64,000 nt of DNA from DATARH01 sp050246595 (GCA_050246595.1 JBFWVT010000005.1:1-64000), one strand, 5' to 3'. Shown: positions 50,591-59,597, numbered from the stretch's first letter. Translations and numbers: made by a program. Notes: generated from the sequence alone by a model not told the origin.

Positions 50591-51478
50591 TCAAACCGGC
50601 TCGGGTTCAGGTACGTCATTGCCCCTATTGCCGGGACCGCTGTTGGTGCCGGCCAGCGCCGTCGCAATCGCGGTGACCAGGGGCTTCATGAAGTATCGAC
50701 CCGCCGGTACGATCGTCGGACTGGCGCCGTGCTGCTGCAACTCGGACGCCGCGACCGGGCCAACCGCGGCGATCGCGGTCAGTCGCAGTCCTGCCTTCAG
50801 CCGATCCGTTCCGCCTCGTTGCCGGGCTACCTCGAACAGGCGCTTGGCCTGCGAGGCGCTGGTAAAGGCGATCGCGTCGATCCCGCCCGCCGCGATTTTG
50901 TCGATCAGACCGGCCAGCGCCTGGTCGGGCGCAGCGGCCTCATATGCATACGGGGTGACCGGGTCGGGCAAGGCTCCGGCGGCCCGCAGGAAATCGGCAA
51001 GGCGGCTCGGCGCGTCCGGATAAAGCTGCACGCCGATGCGCCTGCCGCGCAGGTCGAGGCCGGACAGCAGCGCGATGACGCCCTCCGTCGTCGCCTGCTC
51101 GGCGCGGAGCTGCGGCGTCAGACCGAGCGCGCGCAAGGCCCGCGCCGGCTTCGGGCCGCGGATGACCGTTACCGTGCGGTCCAGCGCCGCGACAAGATCG
51201 GCGCCGATACCACCGTTTTGCGCCAACCCGTGCAGGCGGGTCAGCCCTTCGCCGGTCAGCAATACGAGGTAGTCGGGAGGAGCGGCGATAAACCGATCGA
51301 GCCAGGAAGCGACCGGGGCGGGAGCCGCGGCATCGACGATCGCCACCGCCGGAATGCTGACGATTTCTGCGCCCCGTTCGCGCAGCATTTGCGCGAGCCG
51401 CTCCGCCTCGCGCGTCTCCAGCAGCGCGATCCTGCGGCCGGAAAGCGGGCCGTCCTTGCTCCGATCATTCATTGTCAT
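50591..51478 (-). CDS. Uroporphyrinogen-III synthase-like protein
   Basis: ATG 51478 gives 295 residues; ATG 51472 is a near alternative. Two HemD lobes are visible: RIALLETREAERLAQMLRERG with PPDYLVLLTGEGLTRL, then RIGVQLYPDAPSRLADFLR with DAIAFTSASQAKRLFEVAR and LTAIAAVGPVAASELQQHGA. It cyclises hydroxymethylbilane to uroporphyrinogen III or a related role. Its position after a remnant of a molybdopterin oxidoreductase suggests the kind of hemD paralogue linked to siroheme for nitrate or nitrite assimilation. The main hemD is expected near hemC elsewhere. Confidence 0.82.
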   Translation of the reverse strand: MTMNDRSKDGPLSGRRIALLETREAERLAQMLRERGAEIVSIPAVAIVDAAAPAPVASWLDRFIAAPPDYLVLLTGEGLTRLHGLAQNGGIGADLVAALDRTVTVIRGPKPARALRALGLTPQLRAEQATTEGVIALLSGLDLRGRRIGVQLYPDAPSRLADFLRAAGALPDPVTPYAYEAAAPDQALAGLIDKIAAGGIDAIAFTSASQAKRLFEVARQRGGTDRLKAGLRLTAIAAVGPVAASELQQHGASPTIVPAGRYFMKPLVTAIATALAGTNSGPGNRGNDVPEPEPV

Positions 51479-51500
51479 GACTTCGCCGCAGGCTGCCCTC

Positions 51501-51780
51501 TCACATCGACAGAGTCGCGCCCGGCGACGCCCGGTGCAAGATCGTGTGCGGTTTCGGCAGGCATGAACCGCGATGCGTCCCGGCCCGCAGCGCCGCGAAT
51601 ACCTCGCCCCGGCGCAGCGCCGCGGAAAACCGGATCGGCAGCACCGTCTCGCCGTGCTCTCGATGCGGGCGATACCGCCCTCGAGATCCAACCGCGCCGC
51701 GTCGTTCGGATAAATATCGAGCAGCGGCTCGCGCCGGTGCGCCGGCCGCGTTTCGGCCGCGGCGGCAAATCCTATATCAT
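51501..51780 (-). pseudogene. Remnant of a molybdopterin oxidoreductase C-terminus (nitrate reductase-like)
   Basis: On the minus strand EPLLDIYPNDAARLDLEGGI continues as ARIES, and then, after a one- or two-base shift, as HGETVLPIRFSAALRRGEVF and a tail ending at TGA 51503-51501. Together they match the dinucleotide-binding C-terminal domain of NasA/Fdh-type enzymes (EPxxxIHPxDAAxxGI...RxGxVFxPMHW). No full-length gene remains: the upstream part is lost and the frame is broken, so it is a decayed fragment. Confidence 0.6.
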
Positions 51781-51865
51781 CCCGTCCCGATGCCGAGCCG
51801 GACCGGCCGGGACAATGGGCCGTCATGCCGCGAAAGGCGGCGAGATCGCGCGAGGAGTATTGGTG

Positions 51866-52645
51866 ATGGAGTACGAGACGATCCTGTACAGCGAGGACGG
51901 GCCGGTCGGGACTCTGACGCTGAACCGTCCCGAGGACGGCAACATGTTCACCGAGACGATGTGCCACGAGGTGCGCGACTGCATCAACGCGATACGCCGC
52001 GAGACGCGCACCCGCGTGCTGGTCATCACCGGCGCCGGCGACCGCTTCTTCTGCATCGGCGGGCGCAAGGCCGGCATGCAAGACACCCAGCTTTACGCCG
52101 GCGTGCTGCCGACCCTCGATATGTACGAAAGCATCGAGCGGCTGCAGAAGCCGGTTATCGCCTCGGTCAACGGCTACGCGGTCGGCGGCGGCAACGTATT
52201 GCAGGTCATGTGCGACATCACGATCGCCAAGGAAAGCGCGATCTTCCGCCAGGTCGGCCCGATGATGGGCAGTTTCGACGCCGGGTTCGGCACCTGGTAT
52301 CTCGAAGACCTCGTCGGCAAAAAGAAGGCCAAGGAGATCTGGTTCCGCAACCCGCGGCTGACGGCGCGCGAGGCCTTGGAACTCGGCATGATCAACAAGG
52401 TCGTCCCCGACGACCAGCTTGCCGCCGCGACGCGCGAGATGGCGCTCGAAATCGCCGAGCGCGGCGCCTTCGCGCTGGCCTCGGTCAAGACCGCGTTCAG
52501 CGCCCGGCACGGCGGCGTCGGCGGCCTCGCCCGCCTGGCGCACGACCTGCTGCTGCGCTCCTATCTCGACAGCGAGGAATCGCACGAACTCGGCGAATCC
52601 TTCGCGCAGAAGAGAAAACCCGACCCGGGCAAATTCGGGCATTGA
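51866..52645 (+). CDS. Crotonase family protein (BadI/MenB-like)
   Basis: ATG 51866 has GAGGAG eight bases upstream, giving 259 residues. DRFFCIGGRKAGMQ, VNGYAVGGGNVLQVMCDITI and RQVGPMMGSFDAGFGTWYLE are closest to 2-ketocyclohexanecarboxyl-CoA hydrolase (BadI) and naphthoyl-CoA synthase (MenB). This branch opens or closes rings by Dieckmann/Claisen-type C-C chemistry. It suggests an alicyclic or aromatic acid route. It overlaps nothing; its upstream gap covers the molybdopterin remnant. Confidence 0.87.
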   Translation: MEYETILYSEDGPVGTLTLNRPEDGNMFTETMCHEVRDCINAIRRETRTRVLVITGAGDRFFCIGGRKAGMQDTQLYAGVLPTLDMYESIERLQKPVIASVNGYAVGGGNVLQVMCDITIAKESAIFRQVGPMMGSFDAGFGTWYLEDLVGKKKAKEIWFRNPRLTAREALELGMINKVVPDDQLAAATREMALEIAERGAFALASVKTAFSARHGGVGGLARLAHDLLLRSYLDSEESHELGESFAQKRKPDPGKFGH

Positions 52646-52814
52646 TCCGCGCTGATGTGGTGGCAGGGAGGGAGCCGATGCCCAATAGAGCGCATTGTGA
52701 GCATTGGTAGAACTTCCCGGCGACGAAAATTCCTTTTCCGTTTGGATCGGATGTTTTACCGCCCGGAGCTGTTCGCGTAGGCGAAGTCAATCTACGTAAA
52801 ACGGAGTTGGCCCT

Positions 52815-53780
52815 ATGCACGGCTATAATCTCGTTGCCATCTATCCGACGCTGGACGAGGCGAGACGCGTCAGCGACCGTCTGCTTGCTGAGGGTATCAG
52901 CCCGGCTGACGTCCGGCTGACAGACGCTGCCTTGACACGCGGAACCAGCGACGTCCCGCATCGCGAGGGCGGTTTTTTCGATTGGCTCTTCGCCAGTGAC
53001 GTGCCGGATTACGATCGCGATCGCTACAGCGCGCATCTGAACGAAAAACACGTTGCGGTGTCGGTGCGTGCGGCCGACCAGCACTGGCATGACCGCATCA
53101 TCGCAATCATGGAGGAATTCAACCCGATCGACATCGAGGAAGACGGGCACACGGTCACGCACGAGCGCCACGCGGCCGGCACCGCCGCGTTCGGCGCGAC
53201 CTCGGTTCCGCCCGCCGGCACCGTCGCCCGGACCGACCATACCGCGACTGTCAGGACCGATCTCGGTACGACTGCCCGGACGGACATGCACACTACCGGT
53301 ACGCACACCCACGCCCGGACCGGCATGAGCCGCGAGCGCGAGGAAGTGATCCCGGTCGTCAAGGAGGAACTGGATGTCGGCAAGCGTGCGACCGAGCGGC
53401 GCTACCGGGTGAAGAGCTACGTCATCGAGCACCCGGTCGAGAAGCAGGTCATGGTGCGCGACGAGCGGGTCGAGATCGAGCATCGCCCGATTTCGCGGAC
53501 CCATACGGGCGACGTGCGCATGCCGCAGGAGCGCACGATCGAGGTCATCGAGCGGCACGAGGAGCCGGTCGTTGAGAAGCGTATGACGGCCGATGAGGAA
53601 ATCGTCGTGCGCAAGGAAGTCGTCGAGCGGCCCGAAACCGTCCGTGGCACCGTGCGCGAAACAAAGGTCGAGGTCGAGAAGGATCCGGCCGCTACGGCCG
53701 CCCGGACAACGACAAATACGACTACGGACCGCACCGCCGGCACCACGCCGCGTACCCCGGGCGCGACCCCCAGAAAGTAG
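52815..53780 (+). CDS. DUF2382 (YsnF/AvaK) stress-related protein
   Basis: A protein of 321 residues. The first 100 or so residues form an alpha/beta domain (NLVAIYPTLDEARRVSDRLL) like the general stress YflT-type fold. A Thr/Ala-rich linker at about 125-170 follows, then the DUF2382 domain (about 172-290: VIPVVKEELDVGKRATERR, IEHRPISRTHTGDVRM, VVEKRMTADEEIVVRKEVVE). Such proteins occur with general stress responses; the biochemical role is unknown. It is followed by a hairpin. Confidence 0.85.
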   Translation: MHGYNLVAIYPTLDEARRVSDRLLAEGISPADVRLTDAALTRGTSDVPHREGGFFDWLFASDVPDYDRDRYSAHLNEKHVAVSVRAADQHWHDRIIAIMEEFNPIDIEEDGHTVTHERHAAGTAAFGATSVPPAGTVARTDHTATVRTDLGTTARTDMHTTGTHTHARTGMSREREEVIPVVKEELDVGKRATERRYRVKSYVIEHPVEKQVMVRDERVEIEHRPISRTHTGDVRMPQERTIEVIERHEEPVVEKRMTADEEIVVRKEVVERPETVRGTVRETKVEVEKDPAATAARTTTNTTTDRTAGTTPRTPGATPRK

Positions 53781-54090
53781 GAAGTAGAGGACGTAGCCGG
53801 TTCAGAGGCGGGTCGGGTCAGAGTGAAAACGGCTGACCCGAGACCCGTCGGAGGCGGCGTGACCCGGATGTTCAAAGTCGATGCCAACGGGTCATACCGG
53901 CCCAGACATCGCAACCCGGCGACACGGCAACCAGTTATCTTCCTGGCCTCGTGAGGAGGACAGTCGCGGCCAAGGTCCCGACCGGCCAGGTCGGGACCCG
54001 GCCGTTGCGTGATGCCCGTTGGCGCGAGACGCCGTGACAGCGAAACTTCTCGCCAGTAACGTGCGGTGAGTTCACGTTGGCGGACCCGCG
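53781..54090. other. 310-base intergenic region with a terminator-like hairpin
   Basis: CGGGTCAG (53814-53821) pairs with CTGACCCG (53833-53840) about 35 bases after the DUF2382 stop, a plausible terminator without a T-run. The rest (53841-54090) shows no gene, repeat or clear promoter. Confidence 0.55.
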
Positions 54091-55776
54091 ATGCGATCTC
54101 CGTTGCTCACGCTGCACGACCCGGCGAACGCGCGCCGGTATTACGAGGCCGGTCTGTGGCGGGACGACACGCTATACGAATTGCTGGCGCGGCACGCCGC
54201 CGAGCGGTCCGACGATTTCGCCCTGCGCGACGGCCGACACCGGCTGACCTGGAGCGGATTGCGGCGGCTTGTCGATGCCATCGCCGGCGATCTTCACGCG
54301 GCCGGGCTGAAACGCGGCGAACGGGTTGCGGTCTGGCTACCGAACCGGGTCGAGGCTGTCGCCGTGTTCCTGGCCTGCTCGCGTCAGGGCTATGTCTGCA
54401 ACCCGTCGCTGCATCAGAATTACACCGTCGCCGAGATCGTAACGTTGCTCGCACGCACGCGCGCCGCTTCATTGTTCGCGCAGCCCGGCTACGGCGCCGA
54501 TGCGCGCACTGCGGACATCTTCGCCGCAATCTCCGAACTGCCGAGCCTGCGCCGGGTCTATTCGCTTGCAGAGGACCGCCGCGATGGGGTTGCGCCGTTC
54601 CCCGCCGCCATCGATTCTCACAACATCCCGCCGCCCGAGACGAACCCGGACTCGGTCGTTTATCTGGCCTTCACCTCCGGCACGACCGGGACGCCAAAGG
54701 GCGTCATGCATTCGTCGAACACGCTGCTCGCCAATGCCCGCGCGATGGTCGAGGACTGGCACCACGACCACCGAACGATCCTGCTGAGCCTCAGCCCGCT
54801 GAGCCATCATATCGCGACCGTCGCGCTGGCCCAGGCGCTGGCGGCCGGCATGGAACTCGTCGTCAACGCGCCGCCCGAGGGGAAAACCCCGCTCGACTGG
54901 ATCCTCGAAACCGGCGCGAGCTATGTGATGGGAGTGCCGACGCACGCGATCGACATCCTCGGCGAGATGCGGCGCCGCCGGCTGGATCGGCCCAATGGAG
55001 AAAAACTGGGGGCGGTAAAGACGTTCTACATGGCCGGCTCGCCGATCCCGCGCGAGGTCGCCCAGGCGTTTCTCGACCGGGGTGTCACCCCGCAGAACAT
55101 CTACGGGATGAGCGAAAACAGCTCGCACCAGTACACCTTGCCGAGTGACGATCCGGAAACGATCGTCGCGACCTGCGGGCGGGCCTGCCGCGCCTATGAA
55201 ATCCGGCTGTGGGACCAGGAAAACCCGGACCGTGAGGTATCCCCGGGCGAGATCGGCGAGATCGGCGGGCGGGGCGCTTGCCTGATGCTCGGCTATTTCG
55301 ATAACCAGCAGGCGACCGAGGAATCGTTCAACCGCGACGGCTGGTTCATGAGCGGCGATCTCGGCCGCTTCGATGCGAAAGGCTGCCTCGAAATCGTCGG
55401 GCGCAAGAAGGACCTGATCATCCGCGGCGGCCACAACATCCACCCGGCGCGCATCGAGGACCTCGCGATGCGGCATCCCGCGGTCTTGCGCTGCGCCGCG
55501 TTTCCGGTGCCGGACGAACGGCTCGGCGAGAAGGTCTGCCTGTCGGTGATTTTTTACGATGGCGCCGGCGCCGAGCCCGACGAACTCTTGGCGCATCTGC
55601 ACCGAGCCGGTTTATCGCGCTACGACATGCCCGAGTATTTCATCGCAATGGATGCGTATCCGCTGACCGCGAGCGGCAAAATCCTGAAGCGAGAATTGGC
55701 CGAATGGGTGCGCACGGGAAAAATCCGCCCGGTGCCGGTGCGCTGGAGCGAAACACCGCGTCATAAGGGGGGCTGA
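54091..55776 (+). CDS. Class I adenylate-forming enzyme / acyl-CoA synthetase
   Basis: A protein of 561 residues. The P-loop motif LAFTSGTTGTPKGVMHSSNT (about 190-209), IYGMSENSS (A5), FMSGDLGRFDAKGCLEIVGR (A7-A8) and a C-terminal GKILKRELAEW with the catalytic Lys are all present. It activates a carboxylic acid as acyl-AMP and transfers it to CoA. The enoyl-CoA hydratase gene starts four bases after its stop, so the two form an operon for acid breakdown. Confidence 0.92.
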   Translation: MRSPLLTLHDPANARRYYEAGLWRDDTLYELLARHAAERSDDFALRDGRHRLTWSGLRRLVDAIAGDLHAAGLKRGERVAVWLPNRVEAVAVFLACSRQGYVCNPSLHQNYTVAEIVTLLARTRAASLFAQPGYGADARTADIFAAISELPSLRRVYSLAEDRRDGVAPFPAAIDSHNIPPPETNPDSVVYLAFTSGTTGTPKGVMHSSNTLLANARAMVEDWHHDHRTILLSLSPLSHHIATVALAQALAAGMELVVNAPPEGKTPLDWILETGASYVMGVPTHAIDILGEMRRRRLDRPNGEKLGAVKTFYMAGSPIPREVAQAFLDRGVTPQNIYGMSENSSHQYTLPSDDPETIVATCGRACRAYEIRLWDQENPDREVSPGEIGEIGGRGACLMLGYFDNQQATEESFNRDGWFMSGDLGRFDAKGCLEIVGRKKDLIIRGGHNIHPARIEDLAMRHPAVLRCAAFPVPDERLGEKVCLSVIFYDGAGAEPDELLAHLHRAGLSRYDMPEYFIAMDAYPLTASGKILKRELAEWVRTGKIRPVPVRWSETPRHKGG

Positions 55777-55780
55777 GCCG

Positions 55781-56548
55781 ATGGCGATTCATATGAGCCG
55801 CATCGACGAGGTGGCGCTGATCACGCTCGATCGGCCCGAGGCGCTGAACGCGCTGAGCTTCGGCCAGATCCACGATCTGAACCGTATGATCGATTCGATC
55901 GCCAGCGGCGACGCGCGCGCGCTGCTCGTGACCGGTGCCGGCGACCGCGCCTTCTCGGCCGGCGCCGATATCAAGGAGCTGATGGGACGCACGCTGGTCG
56001 AGCAGCGGGCCGGCGCGATCCTCGGTCAGACGGTGCTGGCCAAGCTCGACCATCTGCGGATGCCGTCGATCGCGCTGATCAACGGCTATGCGTTCGGCGG
56101 CGGGCTCGAACTGGCGCTGGCCTGCACGTTCCGGCTGGCGGTGCCGTCGGCCAAGCTCGGCTTTCCGGAGATCAAGCTCGGCCTCATTCCGGGCTACGGC
56201 GGCACGCAGCGCCTGCCGCGGCTGGTCGGCGAGGCGCGCGCCACCGAGCTGATCCTGACCGGCCGCACGGTCGATTGCGACGAGGCCTGCCGCCTCGGTC
56301 TGATCAACCGGATCGTCGAGGGCGATCTGATCGAGGCCGGCATGGCCTTTGCCCGCGAGATGACCGGGTACAGCCTGCCGGTGATCGGCCTCGCGCGCGA
56401 TGCGATCCGCCGGGCTCACGACCTGCCATTGCACGAAGGACTGCAAATCGAAGCCGATCTGTCGACGCTAGCCTATCAGACGCAGGACGCGGTCGAGGGC
56501 ATGACCGCCTTTATCGAAAAACGCAAGGCGGTGTTCAAGGATGGCTAG
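55781..56548 (+). CDS. Enoyl-CoA hydratase/isomerase family protein
   Basis: A protein of 255 residues with DRAFSAGADIKELMG, INGYAFGGGLELALACTFRL and GFPEIKLGLIPGYGGTQRLP, in which the first catalytic Glu and the GYGGTQRLPR signature of true hydratases are kept. It should hydrate 2-enoyl-CoA. It is operonic with the acyl-CoA ligase upstream and overlaps the YunG-like gene by eight bases. Confidence 0.92.
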   Translation: MAIHMSRIDEVALITLDRPEALNALSFGQIHDLNRMIDSIASGDARALLVTGAGDRAFSAGADIKELMGRTLVEQRAGAILGQTVLAKLDHLRMPSIALINGYAFGGGLELALACTFRLAVPSAKLGFPEIKLGLIPGYGGTQRLPRLVGEARATELILTGRTVDCDEACRLGLINRIVEGDLIEAGMAFAREMTGYSLPVIGLARDAIRRAHDLPLHEGLQIEADLSTLAYQTQDAVEGMTAFIEKRKAVFKDG

Positions 56549-56903
56549 AGGATCGTCGCTCGATCCTGTTGCGCTCCACTATGTGCTTCGCCGCTGCTGG
56601 TCCCTGGAGACCGGCGGCAAATGGCTCACGACAAATCCGGCACGCGGACAGTGCAGCGTCACCGCCCTCGTCGTCCAGGATCTGCTGGGCGGAGATATCC
56701 TCAAGACGGAAATCGACGGAGCCTGGCACTTTTACAACCGCATTGCCGGGCAACGATGGGACCTCACGATGAGCCAATTCGACGGACCGATCGGTTACGA
56801 CGACCTGCCGAGCAGCCGCGACGAGGCGCTGCGCGACACCTCACCCGATCGTTATGAGCTGCTTCGGCAGCGGGTGCTGCAATCGGTCGAGAAACAGGCC
56901 TAG
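56541..56903 (+). CDS. YunG family protein
   Basis: A protein of 120 residues. WSLETGGKWLTTNPARGQCS, ALVVQDLLGGDILKTEIDGA and HFYNRI...WDLTMSQF are the YunG layout; the Cys in GQCSVTALV and the HFYN His suggest a papain/transglutaminase-like pair, which is inference. Function is unknown. The start overlaps the hydratase stop, so it is translated with the fatty-acid operon. Confidence 0.8.
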   Translation: MARGSSLDPVALHYVLRRCWSLETGGKWLTTNPARGQCSVTALVVQDLLGGDILKTEIDGAWHFYNRIAGQRWDLTMSQFDGPIGYDDLPSSRDEALRDTSPDRYELLRQRVLQSVEKQA

Positions 56904-57254
56904 CGGCGGAGTGCACGGGATGGTCTGGATCGGGACTGCCGAGGCGATCCACCGCTCTTTGGTTATCTCCCCTCGGCTGTCCGTTGTTCTGCCCATAGCA
57001 GCAGCCCGACCCCGGTCCCGTTGCGCCAGCACCAGAGATTTTTTGCTGCACTCCGCCTTGCCGCTGCAACAATCCGTCCGGCGCGATCGACGACGCGCCT
57101 CATGTGCTGATCGAGGACTGTCTGCGACCCGGGCTCCTCCCAGCAATCCCGTGGGCTGGCGGACGCGGAAGTGCGGTTCCGGAACCGACAAGCTGATCGT
57201 CTGAACTTCTGGACCGGAACAAAGGCAATATCAGAAACGGATCGGGGAGTGGCA
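56904..57254. other. 351-base intergenic region
   Basis: Between the YunG-like gene and a possible small membrane protein. The frames here have no recognisable protein segments. I see no hairpin, promoter or RNA gene that I can support. Confidence 0.5.
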
Positions 57255-57452
57255 ATGGGATGGGTTCTGCTTTTCGTCGCAGCAGCGGTGGTCGCGGCGG
57301 CTATGGCTGCCTTGCATCCCGGCGGGCGCGCCCGCCGGCACTCGGGCGTGCCCGTCTACCGACCGCGATCGCGCGCGGAGCGGGTTGAACGGCCGCATCG
57401 GCACGTCACCCATTACCGTGCATCGGGCGTGCTGCCGCGCTGGGATCCCTGA
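57255..57452 (+). CDS. Possible small membrane protein
   Basis: ATG 57255 follows GGGGAG by five bases. The 65-residue frame has one N-terminal membrane helix (GWVLLFVAAAVVAAAMAAL) and a basic Arg-rich tail. No family is recognised. It may be a real small inner-membrane protein, but composition bias makes chance frames common here. Confidence 0.35.
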   Translation: MGWVLLFVAAAVVAAAMAALHPGGRARRHSGVPVYRPRSRAERVERPHRHVTHYRASGVLPRWDP

Positions 57453-57783
57453 CCTCGTCCCCGAGATCCCTCGGACTGGGGACCGGACCAAGACAATGGG
57501 TCGATCCGGCGCGGGAGGGCGCCATCTTGGTCCTCGAGACCTTGGCTCGCAATCATCCCGGCAAGCACCGATGACGAGGTCGTCCGCCTGTCCCAACGGC
57601 TCGCCGAGCCTGCGCCGCGGTCTCAAACGGCCGGGGATGGTTTGCGGCAAATTCCGGCCGATTGGCGGCAGGCTGCCGGGGGCCATCCTCCATTCCCGTC
57701 CGGGTAGGGACGTGTCGGGGCCGCGTTGCATGCGCCCGAGCGCTTCGCTACTGTCCCGCCCAACCCCGCCTGCGGGGCGTTCC
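57453..57783. other. 331-base region upstream of tRNA-Ser
   Basis: Apart from the tRNA promoter at 57726-57754 I see no gene or repeat in this stretch. Confidence 0.5.
57726..57754 (+). promoter_or_regulatory. Promoter of tRNA-Ser
   Basis: TTGCAT (57726-57731) and TACTGT (57749-57754) are separated by exactly 17 bases, with the mature tRNA starting 30 bases downstream. Confidence 0.55.
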
Positions 57784-57873
57784 GGAGGGGTGGCCGAGCG
57801 GTTGAAGGCGCACGCCTGGAGAGCGTGTATGGGGGCAACTCCATCGCGGGTTCGAATCCCGCTCCCTCCGCCA
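57784..57873 (+). tRNA. tRNA-Ser(GGA)
   Basis: A 90-base class II tRNA with encoded CCA. The acceptor arm GGAGGGG pairs with TCCCTCC (one G-U), the anticodon arm is CACGC/GCGTG with loop CTGGAGA, so the anticodon is GGA (57818-57820). A long variable arm (TATGGGGGCAACTCCA) and the T arm GCGGG-TTCGAAT-CCCGC follow. It reads UCC and UCU serine codons. A phage integrase remnant begins 150 bases downstream, so its 3' end is the likely attachment site. Confidence 0.95.
57849..57873 (+). other. Probable attL of the prophage (tRNA-Ser 3' end)
   Basis: Integrases of this type recombine into the T-arm and acceptor 3' part of tRNA genes. The tRNA is intact and followed at once by integrase sequence, as expected for an attachment site. 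The matching attR is outside the window. Confidence 0.5.
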
Positions 57874-57986
57874 GCCATACTTTTCCCCATGTCTCCCAAC
57901 CTCTCCGACCGGCTCATTTCGCTAGGCAAACCCTTATGTTTTCGGTGATCGGGTCGGTTGACGACATGTCCCGAAATCTCCCATCA

Positions 57987-58018
57987 CCCCGCAATCTCTT
58001 GTGGGACGATTTGCGGGG
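57987..58018. other. Hairpin just upstream of the integrase remnant
   Basis: CCCCGCAA (57987-57994) pairs perfectly with TTGCGGGG (58011-58018), six bases before the integrase start. It may be a terminator for the tRNA transcript or a regulatory stem. Confidence 0.5.
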
Positions 58019-58023
58019 CAGAC

Positions 58024-58614
58024 ATGGGGCGGATGATCGGGCGGCTGTGGTCGATCGAGGTTAAAACCCTCGGGGCCGGGATGCACGCGGACGGCGGCGG
58101 GCTGTAATCTGCATGTCGGACCGACCGGGGCGCGGTCGTGGATCTATCGCTACATGCTGAACGGACGGGCGCGCGAGATGGGTCTCGGGCCGGTGCACAC
58201 GGTCGGCCTCGCCGAAGCGCGGCGCCGGCCGGCGAATGGCGTCTAAAACGACTCGACGGTGTCGATCCGATCGAGGCTCGCCGGGCCGCGCGCCAGCGCA
58301 CCCGGATCGATGCGGCCGAGACGATGACGTTCCGGCAATGCGCCGACACCCATATCGCAGCGCACCGGACGGGCTGGAAGAACGCGAAGCACGCGGCGCA
58401 GTGGGATGCCACGCTGGAGCGGTATGTCTATCCGCATTTCGGCGCGCTGCCGGTGGCCGCGATCGATATCGGGCTGGTCATGCAGGCGCTCGAACCGATC
58501 TGGATCGCGAAGCCCGAGACCGCGAGCCGAGTGCGCGGGCGGATCGAAAGCATCCTCGACTATGCCGCGGCACGCGGCTGGCGCGAGAGCGAGAACCCGG
58601 CTCGCTGGCGCTGA
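58024..58614 (+). pseudogene. Phage tyrosine recombinase (integrase), frameshifted and truncated
   Basis: The start region (SIEVKTLGAGMHADGGGL) is the usual N-terminus of P4-like integrases. At 58105 a one-base insertion turns the expected Leu-Tyr-Leu into a TAA stop; the next block, HVGPTGARSWIYRYMLNGRA, is in the shifted frame. A second shift near 58235 restores frame 1 (RLKRLDGVDPIEARRAARQR). The SAM-like core-binding domain (FRQCADTHIAAHR, HFGALPVAAIDIG) follows and ends at SENPARWR, then TGA 58612-58614. The entire catalytic domain (Arg-His-Arg-Tyr) is missing, replaced by tail-fibre sequence, so the enzyme is dead. Confidence 0.85.
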
Positions 58615-59597
58615 GATTGTCCACCTCCAGATCGACCGTAAAGACGTTGATCGGGTCGTAGAACAGCGGCGTGCCGTTGACGTCCGCGCCGTAGCTGTCC
58701 TGACCGAATTGCAGCACCACCCCGGCGATGTTGCCGCGCACCGCAAAGGTCTTGAACTGGCTCTTGAACAGATCGGTGGTGCCGCCGATCAGCAGGTTGG
58801 GCGAGGCCGCGACATTGGTGAAGTCGAGGATCGCGGCGTAGCTGTCGCCTTCGATCGTGATCCCGGTTGTCGCGACCGGGTCGAGGTTCCAGAATGTCTG
58901 TTGCGTGAATTTGTACCGGCCGCCCTGTATCCTGCCGCGCGCTCCATGCGTCATGCAGGCGCTGAGCCAGTTTGCGAACTGTGTATCGACCGGCGCGGTG
59001 AAGGTCGGATCGGCGCCCCGATCGACGACGCGGAACACCCCCTCGTGCAGCAATATCCAGCGCCCGGCCGAGCCGCCGGCGATGCTGTCGGGTTTGACGA
59101 TCAGCCCGCCGTCGTCGGTCGCGGTCGATGCCGCATTGTAGCGATACAGCACCGCCGCCTTGTCGCCGGCCGCATAATACCCGGCCAGCAGGACAAAGGC
59201 GGTGCTCCCCGGCGGGACCAGCGCGCGCAGCGCCGATATCGTCGCCACCCACGCGATATTGCTCAGACCCGGCGTCCAGCCGCCCGCAAGCAGCGAAATC
59301 AGCAGCCCGAAATCGCCGTCAACCTGCGGTCGGCCGACGCTGTCAAACCCCATGATCGTGCCGGCGCGGTTGGCGACGCTCGGCAATTCCATGTTGACAT
59401 CGGCCAGCGGCGGCAGATCGGTCCACGGCGCACGCACCGCGCGCACCGCGCGCAGCAGCAGATCATGGTTGCGCTGACTGTGCATCGTCTGCTTGTCGAG
59501 CGCGGTGTTGACCGTCGAGGCCGGAAACTTGAAGGCGTCGACCAGCGCGCCTTCCTGGGTCAACGCCTCCTTGCGCGCCAGATACAGCCGGTAATGC
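58612..59597 (-). pseudogene. Phage tail fibre/tailspike gene, truncated at both ends
   Basis: An open minus-strand frame of about 325 residues. Its visible N-terminal part (TQEGALVDAFKFPASTVNTA and LDKQTMHSQRNHDLLLRAV) resembles the T7 gp17-like fibre N-domain of podoviruses, here missing its true start. A collagen-free linker and a beta-helix-like region (GITIEGDSYAAILDFTNVAA) follow. The C-terminus is cut at LEVDNLSASE, where the sequence runs into the integrase remnant. Both ends are deletion junctions, so no functional fibre can be made. Confidence 0.7.

Noticed and set aside
51475..51768. 97-codon minus-strand frame as a separate small gene
   Set aside because: It is better explained as one of the shifted frames of the molybdopterin oxidoreductase remnant.
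52646..52814. EcfG-type (GGAAC-N16/17-CGTT) stress promoter before the DUF2382 gene
   Set aside because: I looked for it because DUF2382 genes are often stress-regulated, but no GGAAC/CGTT pair with the right spacing is present.
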